Assembly (NCBI GenBank): GCA_041741095.1
Contig: JBGSKQ010000065.1
Location: 62,001 to 126,000, forward strand
Source: UBA6168 sp041741095
Lineage (GTDB): Bacteria > Bacteroidota > Bacteroidia > Chitinophagales > Saprospiraceae
Direction: 5' to 3'
Length of the DNA stretch: 64,000 nt
Within the stretch, counting starts at the first letter, position 1; every line of letters begins with the position of its first letter. The notes beneath the pieces were generated by a model. The model had not been told where the DNA came from, made no database searches, and saw nothing but the letters and a program-made list of their open reading frames with translations. This document shows, one piece after another, positions 34,298 to 43,086 of this stretch. The translations under genes and the position numbers were made by a program.

Positions 34298-35140
34298 ATG
34301 AAAATTACTACTGAACAACCGCACGTCCTGCCCTACCTCAATGGAAATGGGCAAGGGATGCGCTACATTCACCCCGAAGCCAAAATCGGCAAAAACGTTA
34401 CGGTGGAACCTTTTACCACCATTGGAAGGGACGTTGTCATTGGCGACGATACCTGGATTGGGCCCCATGTCACCATTATGGATGGAGCAAGGATAGGTAA
34501 GGGCTGCAAGATTTTCCCAGGTGCCGTGGTTGGTGCCGTGCCCCAAGACCTAAAATTTAAAGGAGAATACAGCTTGGTCGAATTGGGCGATAGTGTTATC
34601 GTACGGGAATATGTAACGCTCAATCGTGGTACACAAGCCAGCCATCGCACCTCCATTGGCACCGGCTCGCTCCTCATGGCCTATGTCCACATTGCCCACG
34701 ATTGCCATATCGGCCAAAACTGCGTGTTGGCAAATGGCGTAACCCTGGCTGGCCACATCGAAATAGAGGAGTTTGCTATATTGGGCGGCTTGACGGCAGT
34801 CCATCAGTTTGTCAAAGTGGGTTCCCATGCTTTTGTCGGCGGCGGTTCCTTGGTCAGAAAGGACGTGCCTCCGTTTGTTAAAGCCGCCCGTGAGCCGCTT
34901 TCTTATGCAGGTATAAATTCTATTGGCCTGCGCCGCCGGGGTTTCGACCCCAGCCAGATTCACCAAATTCAAAATATTTACCGCATCCTTTTCGTGCAGG
35001 GCTACAATACTACCCAAGCCATCGAAATTATCGAAACGGAAATAGACGCCACACCCGAAAGGGACTACATCCTCGAATTCGTCCGCAAGGCCGACCGGGG
35101 CATCATGCGGGGCTTCCAGCAGATGAACGGTAGGCGTTGA
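34298..35140 (+). CDS. lpxA: Acyl-ACP--UDP-N-acetylglucosamine O-acyltransferase
   Basis: This 280-residue enzyme attaches the first hydroxyacyl chain to UDP-GlcNAc, step one of lipid A synthesis. Hexapeptide repeats form the left-handed beta-helix (IHPEAKIGKNVTVEPFTTIG, GDDTWIGPHVTIMDGARIG). The VVGAVPQDLKFKGE and VREYVTLNRGT motifs are LpxA-specific, and the catalytic His lies in LLMAYVHIAHDCHIG. The C-terminal helical domain follows (INSIGLRRRGFDPSQIHQIQ). About 20 residues precede the usual start; Met21 at 34358 is an alternative start. It lies in the same direction as lpxD and lpxC/fabZ. Confidence 0.96.
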   Translation: MKITTEQPHVLPYLNGNGQGMRYIHPEAKIGKNVTVEPFTTIGRDVVIGDDTWIGPHVTIMDGARIGKGCKIFPGAVVGAVPQDLKFKGEYSLVELGDSVIVREYVTLNRGTQASHRTSIGTGSLLMAYVHIAHDCHIGQNCVLANGVTLAGHIEIEEFAILGGLTAVHQFVKVGSHAFVGGGSLVRKDVPPFVKAAREPLSYAGINSIGLRRRGFDPSQIHQIQNIYRILFVQGYNTTQAIEIIETEIDATPERDYILEFVRKADRGIMRGFQQMNGRR

Positions 35141-35147
35141 TGGGGCT

Positions 35148-35179
35148 TGGAGACTGGGGTTTTTAGTCCTCAGTCTCCA
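35148..35179 (+). terminator. Hairpin after lpxA
   Basis: TGGAGACTG and CAGTCTCCA pair around a 14-base loop, 8 bases after the lpxA stop. There is no T tract directly after it, so it is a possible rather than clear terminator. Confidence 0.4.
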
Positions 35180-35279
35180 GTCCACAGTTGGCAGCAAAGC
35201 GAGCATCCCGAAATTGTTTCGGGGCCTCAATCTGCACCTGAAATCTATCGGGGGAATTTTTCAGTTTTTTTATAAACTC

Positions 35280-35897
35280 ATGCGGATTTCACTCCACGGC
35301 CTTTCCAAACGATACCGCTACGAATGGATATTTAAGGGCATTGACTATCAGTTCGACGCAGGGGAAAGGTATGCCGTCACCGGCCCTAACGGCAGCGGGA
35401 AATCCACCCTGATGAAAGTGCTTTCAGGACATTTAACACCTTCCAAAGGGAAAGTTGTTTTTGAAAAAAACAGCACGGCTTGCGCTCCCGATGAAGTCTA
35501 TCGGCACATGAGTTATGCCGCTCCATACATTGATTTGATTGAAGAATTTACTCTGCAAGAGGCCCTTGATTTCCATCGCCGATTCAAGCCCTTTTTAAAA
35601 ACGCTCCAACCTGCTGACCTCATTGAACTGCTTGCATTTCCCAAAGCACAAGACAAACAAATCCGCCACTTTTCCTCTGGTATGAAACAGCGCCTGAAAC
35701 TCGCCCTGGCGCTATGCTCCCAGTCATCCCTCGTCTTGCTGGACGAACCGACGACCAACCTGGATCGGCAGGGCGTGGAGTGGTACCTTAGTTTGGTAGA
35801 AAAATACTTAGGCAATCGTACTGTGGTGGTGGCCTCCAATGTGGGGGAGGATTATGGGTTTTGTGAAAAAGTCATTGATATAAAAAAGTATAAGTAA
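35280..35897 (+). CDS. ABC transporter ATP-binding protein
   Basis: This 205-residue ATPase subunit starts at 35280 (MRISLHGLSKRYRYEWIFKG); the longer frame from 35214 adds nothing family-like. Walker A is GPNGSGKSTL near residue 38, the signature is HFSSGMKQRLKLALALC, and Walker B with the D-loop is LVLLDEPTTNLD. The switch His is not evident: the final segment reads RTVVVASNVGEDYGF, with Asn where His usually stands. No permease gene is adjacent, so the partner is unknown. It may be a short ATPase acting with an unlinked membrane protein. Confidence 0.92.
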   Translation: MRISLHGLSKRYRYEWIFKGIDYQFDAGERYAVTGPNGSGKSTLMKVLSGHLTPSKGKVVFEKNSTACAPDEVYRHMSYAAPYIDLIEEFTLQEALDFHRRFKPFLKTLQPADLIELLAFPKAQDKQIRHFSSGMKQRLKLALALCSQSSLVLLDEPTTNLDRQGVEWYLSLVEKYLGNRTVVVASNVGEDYGFCEKVIDIKKYK

Positions 35898-36012
35898 TGC
35901 ATTGGCAGCTTAAATAAAGGACTCCAGTGGTCAGGTTCCCAAATAAAATTCCCGCCAGAACATTTTTTCCATACATTAGCCACTTCATCAAACAGGCAAT
36001 ACCACTCGTTGT

Positions 36013-38058
36013 ATGGAAAAGCTAAAACCAACCGAAACGTTTAAATCCTACATCCCTGCCACTGATGGCAAAATGAAGGAATTCACACTAAAAGCCATTG
36101 TTTTAGGGGCGATTTTTGGGGTCATTTTTGGGGCCTCTACTGTCTATCTCGCTTTGAAGGCTGGGCTTACCGTGAGCGCCTCCATCCCCATCGCCGTACT
36201 GGCCATTTCTTTAGGACACCGTTTTTTTGGAACTACCATTTTGGAAAACAACATCATCCAGACCACAGGCTCGGCGGGTGAAAGTGTGGCGGCGGGAGTG
36301 GTATTTACCTTGCCCGCATTTTTGTTTTTGAGCGATCCGTCCGTTGGCGACAATTATTTCCGCTACTGGACCATTTTCTTCCTGGCTGTACTGGGTGGCT
36401 GCCTCGGCACTTTGATGATGATCCCGCTACGCCGTTCGCTCATCGTTAAAGAACACGGCAATCTGCCCTACCCGGAAGGCACGGCCTGCGGCCAAGTGCT
36501 CATTGCTGGCGACAAGGGCGGCGATTTCGCCAAAACTGCTTACCAGGGCCTTGGTTTTGCTTTGGTTTATGCCATTTTACAAAAAGTATTTCACGTCATT
36601 GCCGAGGTGCCGACTTTCGGTTCGAGCATGGCCAATAGGACATTTCCCGCAGCACAGGTCGGAGCAGAAATTACCCCAGAGTACATGGGCGTCGGCTACA
36701 TCATTGGGCCGAAGATTTGCGGGGTATTGGTGGCAGGTGGCGTACTGGCCTGGCTCGGGCTGAACCCCTTGTTGGCCAGCCTGGTGCCGCCAGATATTAT
36801 CGCTGCGCAATTGGTAAAACTGGGTTATTTGAGCGATGTAGCCACAGCGGGCGGCTCTTTCGGCTGGGATCCTGTCAACCATACTTTTGCTGACGGTGCG
36901 GATGCCATTTACCGGGCTTATGTGCGCCAAATAGGTGCGGGGGCTGTGGCGGCTGGCGGTTTTATTACCCTTTTAAAAACATTGCCCACCATTGTTTCAG
37001 CTTTCAAAGGCAGCCTGGGCAGCATTAAAGCAGGGGTGAATGCTTCTATCAACAACCGCACAGAAAATGACCTCTCGATGAAAGTGGTCCTAATCGGAAT
37101 TGGGGTTTTAATTGTGTTGATGGCCCTTTTGCCCATGATGCCGGGCGACAACTTTTTTTCCAAACTCATGCTCGGCCTATTGGTCGTGATTTTCGGTTTC
37201 TTCTTTGTCACCGTGTCCAGCCGCATCGTGGGTATCATTGGTTCTTCCAACAACCCCATTTCAGGGATGACCATTGCCACCATCATGGCCACGGCCTTGG
37301 TATTTATCGCCATTGGCTGGACGGGAAAGGTCTATGAACCCATGGTGCTGGTGGTCGGAGGTATGGTCTGTGTGGCTGCCGCCAATGCCGGTGCGACCAG
37401 CCAGGATTTGAAAACGGGCTACCTCGTTGGGGCCACGCCGAAATACCAGCAAATAGCCTTGTTCATCGGCGTCTTATTTTCCAGCGTCGTCATTGGTTTT
37501 ACAGTAAAATACCTTGATACGCCCACGCCAGAACTGGTTGCCCAGGGCATTCAACATGCCATCGGTGAAAAATATGCAGCACCACAAGCCACGCTCATGG
37601 CCACACTCATCAAGGGTTTGCTTTCTTTCAACCTCGATTGGCAGTTTGTATTGGTAGGCGTTTTTATTGCGGTGGTCGTGGAGCTTTGCTCCGTTTCGGC
37701 GCTGTCTTTTGCCATTGGGCTTTATTTGCCATTGTCCACCACACTTCCTATTTTCATCGGCGGTGCCATCAAAGGCATTGTAAGCTGGCAGCAGGAGCGC
37801 CGTGGTAAAAGGGTGGAGGACGACGAATTGGGCAAGGGCAACCTCTTTGCCACTGGTTTAGTAGCGGGCGGTGCTTTAGCTGGCGTCATTGTGGCCATAT
37901 TATCAGTACAAGAGAGTGTGTCAAATGGGCTTGCCAAAATAAACGTGGAAGAGCATGTTTTGGGGCCGATATTGGGCACTTCTGGATTTATGTTGCTTGG
38001 CATTGCGTTTTTCGCTTTTATGGGCTTTACGCTTTGGCGAGTTGCCCGAAAAGATTGA
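36013..38058 (+). CDS. OPT family oligopeptide transporter
   Basis: This 681-residue integral membrane protein of the OPT superfamily is predicted to import oligopeptides or metal-chelate peptides by proton symport. It starts with a cytoplasmic ~25-residue tail and then shows about 14 to 16 hydrophobic segments. The family segment LKAIVLGAIFGVIFGASTVYLALKAGLTVSASIPIAVL opens the core, with NNIIQTTGSAGESVAAGVVFTLPA following. The LPYPEGTACGQVLIAG motif is also present. The C-terminal repeat has QERRGKRVEDDELGKGNLFATGLVAGGALAG. The gene is monocistronic, with a 130-base gap to the next gene. Confidence 0.95.
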   Translation: MEKLKPTETFKSYIPATDGKMKEFTLKAIVLGAIFGVIFGASTVYLALKAGLTVSASIPIAVLAISLGHRFFGTTILENNIIQTTGSAGESVAAGVVFTLPAFLFLSDPSVGDNYFRYWTIFFLAVLGGCLGTLMMIPLRRSLIVKEHGNLPYPEGTACGQVLIAGDKGGDFAKTAYQGLGFALVYAILQKVFHVIAEVPTFGSSMANRTFPAAQVGAEITPEYMGVGYIIGPKICGVLVAGGVLAWLGLNPLLASLVPPDIIAAQLVKLGYLSDVATAGGSFGWDPVNHTFADGADAIYRAYVRQIGAGAVAAGGFITLLKTLPTIVSAFKGSLGSIKAGVNASINNRTENDLSMKVVLIGIGVLIVLMALLPMMPGDNFFSKLMLGLLVVIFGFFFVTVSSRIVGIIGSSNNPISGMTIATIMATALVFIAIGWTGKVYEPMVLVVGGMVCVAAANAGATSQDLKTGYLVGATPKYQQIALFIGVLFSSVVIGFTVKYLDTPTPELVAQGIQHAIGEKYAAPQATLMATLIKGLLSFNLDWQFVLVGVFIAVVVELCSVSALSFAIGLYLPLSTTLPIFIGGAIKGIVSWQQERRGKRVEDDELGKGNLFATGLVAGGALAGVIVAILSVQESVSNGLAKINVEEHVLGPILGTSGFMLLGIAFFAFMGFTLWRVARKD

Positions 38059-38191
38059 AATTTTATTCATCTTTGACAACCATTTTTCATACTGCCAATA
38101 GTCATTTATACAATTGATTGTCAATGTTTTAATCAATGACAAAATGGTCAATGACTAATGACTATATGACTAACATTCACCAACTTTCATC

Positions 38192-39106
38192 ATGAAACTA
38201 AATCGCAGAAAATTCATCAACCGTGCGGGTGCGGCTGCCGCAGGGGCTTTCATCCTGCCCCAGTGGGCTTGCCAAACAGGCGAAAAAAAAACCGCTGAGG
38301 CTGCCGCTGAAACCACAGCGGCCGCAGCGCAGCCCAGCCTGCAAAATTTTGGCATCCAACTCTACACGGTCAGGGATGTCATACCAGCCGATCCTAAAGG
38401 CACGATTAAGCAGCTCGCAGATTACGGTTACACCCAAATAGAGAGCTACGAAGGCGAGCAGGGCATGTTTTGGGGCATGAGCAATACGGAGTTCAAGCAA
38501 TACCTCGACGGGCTGGGCCTCACATGCGTTTCCAGCCACTGCGACATCAACAAGGATTTTGAAAAAAAGGCTGCCCAAGCCGCTGAAATAGGCATGAAAT
38601 ACCTCATTTCCCCTTGGGTCGGCCCGCAAAAATCTTTGGACGATTTCAAAAAAATCGCTGAAACCTTCAATGCAAGAGGCGAAATCTGCCAAAAAAACGG
38701 GATACGTTTTGCCTACCACAACCACGACTATTCATTTTTGGAACTGGAAGGCCAACTGCCGCAAGATGTGCTCATGGGCAACACTGACCCCAACTTGGTG
38801 GACTTTGAAATGGACATTTATTGGGTAGTGACGCCTGGTGCTGACCCGGTAGCTTGGCTGCAAAAATACCCAAACCGCTGGCGGCTTTGCCATGTGAAAG
38901 ACCGCATGAAGGGTGCTTCCCAAGGAGAAAAGGAAGCTTCCTGCGACCTCGGCACAGGGCAAATTGATTACTCAAAAATCCTGAAAGCTGCACAAGCAGC
39001 AGGCATGCAATATTATATTGTGGAGCAGGAGAAATACGAGAATTCAACGCCCATGCAGAGTGCCCAGGTGGACGCCACTTACATGAAGAATCTTGTTTTT
39101 TCTTGA
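38192..39106 (+). CDS. Exported sugar phosphate isomerase/epimerase-like TIM barrel protein
   Basis: This 304-residue protein of the xylose-isomerase-like AP endonuclease-2 family has a twin-arginine signal (LNRRKFINRAGAAAAGAFIL) followed by a Cys in QWACQTG that could be lipidated. The TIM barrel has FGIQLYTVRDVIPADPKG, IESYEGEQGMFWGMS, VSSHCDINKDFEK, RFAYHNHDYSF and LCHVKDRMKG, which supply the metal-binding His, Glu and Asp of the family. Exported members are thought to act on sugars or keto-sugars in the periplasm, so a link to the GMC oxidoreductase locus is possible but only inferred. An inverted repeat terminator follows. Confidence 0.9.
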   Translation: MKLNRRKFINRAGAAAAGAFILPQWACQTGEKKTAEAAAETTAAAAQPSLQNFGIQLYTVRDVIPADPKGTIKQLADYGYTQIESYEGEQGMFWGMSNTEFKQYLDGLGLTCVSSHCDINKDFEKKAAQAAEIGMKYLISPWVGPQKSLDDFKKIAETFNARGEICQKNGIRFAYHNHDYSFLELEGQLPQDVLMGNTDPNLVDFEMDIYWVVTPGADPVAWLQKYPNRWRLCHVKDRMKGASQGEKEASCDLGTGQIDYSKILKAAQAAGMQYYIVEQEKYENSTPMQSAQVDATYMKNLVFS

Positions 39107-39147
39107 AAAATTAGGTTGCCGCTTTCGATGGCGAGCAGCCTCGTATA

Positions 39148-39205
39148 AAGAAGGGTCATTTTGGGAAAAGCATCTTGTTTTTTTTCAAAATGGCCCTTTT
39201 CTTTA
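39148..39205. terminator. Bidirectional terminator between convergent genes
   Basis: AAGAAGGGTCATTTTG pairs with CAAAATGGCCCTTTTCTT across a 20-base loop, allowing G-T pairs. It lies between the plus-strand TIM-barrel gene and the minus-strand PaaD-like gene. Confidence 0.7.
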
Positions 39206-39251
39206 TTATTTGGTGTCAAAAGCATTTGACATTAGTGGCTGCTTGAATTAA

Positions 39252-39734
39252 TTAATGGCATTTAAAATAATCGAACGGCTCCAGGCAATCCAGGCATTTG
39301 AACAATGATTTGCAGGCTGTTGAACCAAATTGACTAATCATTTTGGTGTTCAAGGAGCCACATTGAGGGCACTCCACTTTTGTCTCCTCGCCGAGCAATG
39401 AATTTTTATCGGCAGAGCCGATGGGCGGGGCGATGCCGTATTCCTTCAGTTTCCGCTTGCCTTCTTCCGATAGCCAATCCGTCGTCCAGGCAGGGCTGAG
39501 TACCGTTTTGACAACTACATTGTGGATGCCGTTTTCCTGAAGCGCTGCCTTGATGTTTATTTCAATGGTGTGCATGGCTGGGCAGCCTGTATAAGTAGGG
39601 GTAATGACCACTTCCAACCTTCCGTTTTCCAGATTTTTTACTTCCCGCACAATGCCCATATCCATGATGGTCAGCACTGGAATCTCAGGATCGGTGACAG
39701 TTTCAAGAATATCTAAAATTTTTTCTTTTTTCAT
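39252..39734 (-). CDS. paaD: PaaD-like protein (1,2-phenylacetyl-CoA epoxidase maturation subunit)
   Basis: This 160-residue protein has the MIP18/DUF59 domain, with the PEIPVLTIMDMGIV start and the active Cys in YTGCPAMHTIEI. It also has the C-terminal zinc ribbon (CPQC...CLDCLEP) that marks the PaaD/PaaJ branch over general Fe-S assembly proteins. PaaD is thought to help mature the di-iron epoxidase of phenylacetate degradation. No paaA, paaB, paaC or paaE genes are in the window. It follows the unknown 439-residue gene at a 23-base gap and ends a minus-strand run of four genes. Confidence 0.85.
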   Translation of the reverse strand: MKKEKILDILETVTDPEIPVLTIMDMGIVREVKNLENGRLEVVITPTYTGCPAMHTIEINIKAALQENGIHNVVVKTVLSPAWTTDWLSEEGKRKLKEYGIAPPIGSADKNSLLGEETKVECPQCGSLNTKMISQFGSTACKSLFKCLDCLEPFDYFKCH

Positions 39735-39757
39735 AAAGATTTGATAAGCAGGCCTGT

Positions 39758-41077
39758 CTATTCTATTTTTGACAAATCCACTTCACGTACCATGAGGAGA
39801 TAAGATTCTGCAAACTTTGGCAAAGAACTAAAAACCAGCTTTTTCAAATCCGGGTTGAAATTCGGGTAAGTTTTTTTATGCTCTTGGGCAATGTTGCGGA
39901 TGGCCGCTTTTATGCCTTTTTCATCCAAGATTCCTTTGTCGAAGAATTTTTCAAATCCCAATAGGCTAAAATAGTCGCCTTCCAAAATTTGCATCAATAG
40001 ATGGAGCAAGTCCTTATCTGGTTTTGGCACAGCAAAATAAAAGAGGCAGCGGCCAACTATGAAGCCAGGAATGGCCAATGCAATGCGCTCGTGGCCATGA
40101 TCGGAATACCATTTCATATTGGGCAGTTCTTGGTCAATGACCAGGGCTACCTTTTGGTGGTCAATGGGCGCCGTGATGCCGAAGGTGGCACTCACTTCGT
40201 ACATTTCCTTGAAAAACTTTTCTTTGGGCCGTTCGATTAGTTTTTGCAGTTCCTTTCTGAGGAGCAGGTTTTTTTGTGCGGCGTTTTTGCCATCTTTTGA
40301 AAAAGCCAAGCGGTGCGCCCGTTCCAGAGCCTCCATCATGTAGCCTTCGGGTTTTGTCAAATAGTCCAATTTGTAACAAAGGCTCAGCAGCAGGTAGGTA
40401 ATTGCAATTGGATATTGATCTATGTTCAGTTTGCCAGTATCAATTTCGTTAAATGCCGCATTGATTTCCCTCACGATGAAATTGTATTTGATTTCTTTTT
40501 CAGCCTCCGGCAGTTCCCGTTTTATGTGTTGGTCAATGATTTCCAGGGCTTCAAATTCATCCACGAGCAGGTCATCGTGTTTATCGGCGTGAGTGGCCAA
40601 TTCTTTCAGTGCGGCGTACAATTTATAAGGAGAACCGTCTACGGTATAACTATCGAAAATAATGGTCAACTCATTGGAGGGCGATAGGGAAAACCGGCTG
40701 TATTTCAGTTCAAAATTTTCCTCCAACATGCGGCGCATAAAGCTGGAATGGAGGGTTTTTGCCTTGGCCACCTTGGCCTCTGCGAATATTTTTTTTTCGC
40801 TGGCAAATCCAGTGATCTTTTTTGAACCTTGAAAAAACTCGTAATGAAGTTGGCCGTCCTTTTCCCAAAAATGCAGGTTGTCCTCTTCGGTGTTTTTTAG
40901 ATAATTGAAAAAAGCGGAGTATGCCGGGATGAAATTTTCATTTTCAAATTCGTAAACGGCCGATTCAAAAGCTTCATCCTGAAATTGAGTGTGATAAACA
41001 TCGGTATATCTGCCAAAATGAATTTTGGGTTGTGCAACCGGTTTTTCTTGGCTAAAAAGCCTTTCAAAAAAGTTCAT
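39758..41077 (-). CDS. Unknown cytoplasmic protein, 439 residues
   Basis: I do not recognise a family. The protein has no signal or membrane segment. Its N-terminal half (residues ~1-170) looks like a small alpha/beta domain (NENFIPAYSAFFNYLKNTEE, KYSRFSLSPSNELTIIFDSY), and the C-terminal half is helical, with a second alpha/beta region near 330-390 (ERIALAIPGFIVGRCLFYFA). The architecture resembles a pair of bacterial secretion-chaperone or YbjN-like folds, but this is a weak impression. It lies between the Rpn nuclease gene (54-base gap) and paaD (23-base gap) on the same strand. Confidence 0.75.
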   Translation of the reverse strand: MNFFERLFSQEKPVAQPKIHFGRYTDVYHTQFQDEAFESAVYEFENENFIPAYSAFFNYLKNTEEDNLHFWEKDGQLHYEFFQGSKKITGFASEKKIFAEAKVAKAKTLHSSFMRRMLEENFELKYSRFSLSPSNELTIIFDSYTVDGSPYKLYAALKELATHADKHDDLLVDEFEALEIIDQHIKRELPEAEKEIKYNFIVREINAAFNEIDTGKLNIDQYPIAITYLLLSLCYKLDYLTKPEGYMMEALERAHRLAFSKDGKNAAQKNLLLRKELQKLIERPKEKFFKEMYEVSATFGITAPIDHQKVALVIDQELPNMKWYSDHGHERIALAIPGFIVGRCLFYFAVPKPDKDLLHLLMQILEGDYFSLLGFEKFFDKGILDEKGIKAAIRNIAQEHKKTYPNFNPDLKKLVFSSLPKFAESYLLMVREVDLSKIE

Positions 41078-41131
41078 GTCAGCTTCTTTTATCCGAAAGG
41101 AAATAGGGTTTTGTAGTTGGCAGGCATCGGA

Positions 41132-42160
41132 TTAGATGGAGGGATTTTTACCGTGGGAATCTATTATGGCCTTCACCCTTTCGGCACTTAAATTTGTAAT
41201 GGAGGCAATCAAATCAATGGAAAGTCCTTTTTGATGCGATGAAAGAACCACAGTCTCCAACGATTTTTCCATGCCTTTTTCCATTCCCTTTTCTATCCCT
41301 TTTTCCATGCCTTTTTCCATCCCTTTTTTAAAGCCTTTTTCCATCCCTTCTTCCAGTCCTTTTTGCATCATTTCTTCCAAAATCACTTTACGGGCTTCCC
41401 TGATCGTGCCCTCTTTAACAAGGCTCCTTTCCACCCACTTGCGCTGTTCGGGCGTCATTTTGGCCAATTCGAGTTCAGTAATGGACTCCGATAGCCATTC
41501 TTCTTCCCAAAAATCGGGAATATTGATTTTTTCTTTCGGGTCTATGGTATGTGCGTATTTCATGGTGAAAAGCAATTTTTCCAGGTCCGATTTGACTTTC
41601 TTTTTTTCTTTGGGCAAAATCGGGAATTTTCCCAATTCAAACAAATGTATTTCAAGCCCACTGTACAAAACGTTGCCCTGATCATTTTTTAACAAAAAGG
41701 CTTGGTGATAGTTTTCGCCCGGCAATATCTTGTCCTTGATAATACAAATGCAATAGATGGGCTGTAGTGCTCCATAACTCGTTTCATCTGGGCCTTTGGG
41801 TATAAGGTTGCAAAATTCCTGGAAAGTATAGTACAAAAGCCTTTGAATGATGAAGCGGTAATCCTGCGATTGCATTTCCACAATAAAAACCCGCTTATGC
41901 TCGTCCTTGCAAACCACATCGAATATGCCTCCCTTGTTTTCCCAGGTAAGTCCCGAAAATTCGTTCCGGGTCATGTGCAGTTCCTTGATGGGATCCTTTA
42001 GGTCGAGCATTCCCTGTATGGCTTTTTTGGGGAATTTGTCGCCCTGTACCCAAACAGTTTTAAATCCAAAATCAGAAAAGAATGGAACGATGAAAATTTG
42101 ATGTTCCTTGCCAAATTCTTCGGTTACCAAAGTCGTGGCTTTTCGTGTCGGTTTTCTCAT
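41132..42160 (-). CDS. Rpn-family recombination-promoting nuclease / PD-(D/E)XK putative transposase
   Basis: This 342-residue protein starts at 42160 (MRKPTRKATTLVTEEFG); the frame to 42274 runs into the upstream gene. It has the PD-(D/E)XK nuclease core, with Asp in GGIFDVVCKDEHKRVFIVEMQSQD and the family's FIIQRLLYYTFQEF helix. The C-terminal half has a run of four-residue units (MEKG, FKKG, IEKG) at roughly 278-310, then a short helical domain (LSIDLIASITNLSAERVKAI). Such proteins promote DNA exchange in related systems. The encoded repeat is a 12-bp tandem DNA repeat and is probably length variable. Confidence 0.9.
   Translation of the reverse strand: MRKPTRKATTLVTEEFGKEHQIFIVPFFSDFGFKTVWVQGDKFPKKAIQGMLDLKDPIKELHMTRNEFSGLTWENKGGIFDVVCKDEHKRVFIVEMQSQDYRFIIQRLLYYTFQEFCNLIPKGPDETSYGALQPIYCICIIKDKILPGENYHQAFLLKNDQGNVLYSGLEIHLFELGKFPILPKEKKKVKSDLEKLLFTMKYAHTIDPKEKINIPDFWEEEWLSESITELELAKMTPEQRKWVERSLVKEGTIREARKVILEEMMQKGLEEGMEKGFKKGMEKGMEKGIEKGMEKGMEKSLETVVLSSHQKGLSIDLIASITNLSAERVKAIIDSHGKNPSI
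41264..41369 (-). repeat. 12-bp tandem repeat coding for EKG units in the Rpn-like gene
   Basis: About eight to nine near-identical 12-base units (plus-strand view TTTTTCCATGCC) encode four-residue MEKG-type repeats. The unit keeps the frame whatever the copy number, so length variation between strains is expected. Confidence 0.75.
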
Positions 42161-42201
42161 AAGTGCTTGATTTATTGATGGTTGAAATTCATTTTTTGGA
42201 C

Positions 42202-42828
42202 TTATTTTCGGCCAAAATCTGCGGGGATCTCTCCCCACGATTCTGTTTCCCATTTCAGGATTGGATTTTTCCAAGTGTGCGTTTTCAGCCAGTTTTCGGC
42301 CCGATCAATCAATTGGAACAGCTGCTCGGTTTTGGCCGTGCGCTCCAGGGTTGTTTTGCAGTGTTTGTTCCTTACCCAGGCCATCGCATTCCTGGAGTCG
42401 GTATAGATGGGCGTATCTTTTCCCTGCTTGTTAAACATGGCCAGGGCATGAACAATTGCGAGGAACTCTCCGATATTATTAGTGCCTAGGCTAAACTTTT
42501 GGTGAAAGAACTGAAGCTTCGTCTTGGTGTCAACACCCTGGTATTCCATCACGCCGGGGTTGCCGCTACAGGCTGCGTCCACGCTGATGCTGTCCCAGAC
42601 GATGCTGCTTTTTGACTTGAAACTGGATGTTGCGGCCTTTGGGGCTGATTTTGAAATGTAGTTGGCATAATTGCCCTTGAAAGCAGCTTCTGCTTCCACT
42701 TGGCTGCCAAAGGCTTTGTACTTGGCCGCTGGATAGCCATTGATTTGCAACTGGCAAGCCTCCCAGCTATCGTAAATTCCAGGTTTTGCACCCTGCCAGA
42801 CAACATAGTATTTTTTTGTTTTTGCCAT
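42202..42828 (-). CDS. rnhA: Ribonuclease H with N-terminal viroplasmin-like domain
   Basis: This 208-residue enzyme degrades the RNA strand of RNA-DNA hybrids. The start is 42828 or the adjacent ATG at 42831. The N-terminal viroplasmin domain (KKYYVVWQGAKPGIYDSWEA, INGYPAAKYKAFGSQVEAEAAF) binds hybrids. The RNase H domain from residue ~85 carries catalytic acids: Asp in SVDAACSGNPG, Glu in NNIGEFLAIVHAL, Asp in PIYTDSRNAMAWV and the final Asp in GEIPADFGRK. It opens the minus-strand run, with the Rpn-like gene starting 41 bases downstream. Confidence 0.93.
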   Translation of the reverse strand: MAKTKKYYVVWQGAKPGIYDSWEACQLQINGYPAAKYKAFGSQVEAEAAFKGNYANYISKSAPKAATSSFKSKSSIVWDSISVDAACSGNPGVMEYQGVDTKTKLQFFHQKFSLGTNNIGEFLAIVHALAMFNKQGKDTPIYTDSRNAMAWVRNKHCKTTLERTAKTEQLFQLIDRAENWLKTHTWKNPILKWETESWGEIPADFGRK

Positions 42829-42849
42829 CATTTTTTCTTTGGTAAAAAA

Positions 42850-42857
42850 CAAATGTA
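42850..42857 (-). promoter_or_regulatory. -7 box (TACATTTG) before the RNase H gene
   Basis: On the minus strand TACATTTG fits TAnnTTTG and ends about 20 bases before the RNase H start. It probably drives the four-gene minus-strand run. Confidence 0.45.
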
Positions 42858-43086
42858 GCAATAGCTGCGAAGCAGCCGAAAAAGCCTGTCAAAAGTTTCA
42901 CCTAACCCATTGATTTTCAATTGAAAAACAGCGCAAAAAAAATAAGCTCAACTGCCCAACTTTTGAGTAAAAAAGCGTGTTACTTTGGGCAGTTTTTAAG
43001 TCTATTTTGGAATGACAAACTGGCGCTGTGCGTGGCCTCCCAGCTTCCATAGCCCAGTATAAAAAACCAACAGTTCTTTTAATAAA

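Noticed and set aside
34026..34301. 91-codon frame between lpxC/fabZ and lpxA
   Set aside because: No signal or domain, it overlaps the lpxA start, and its composition looks random.
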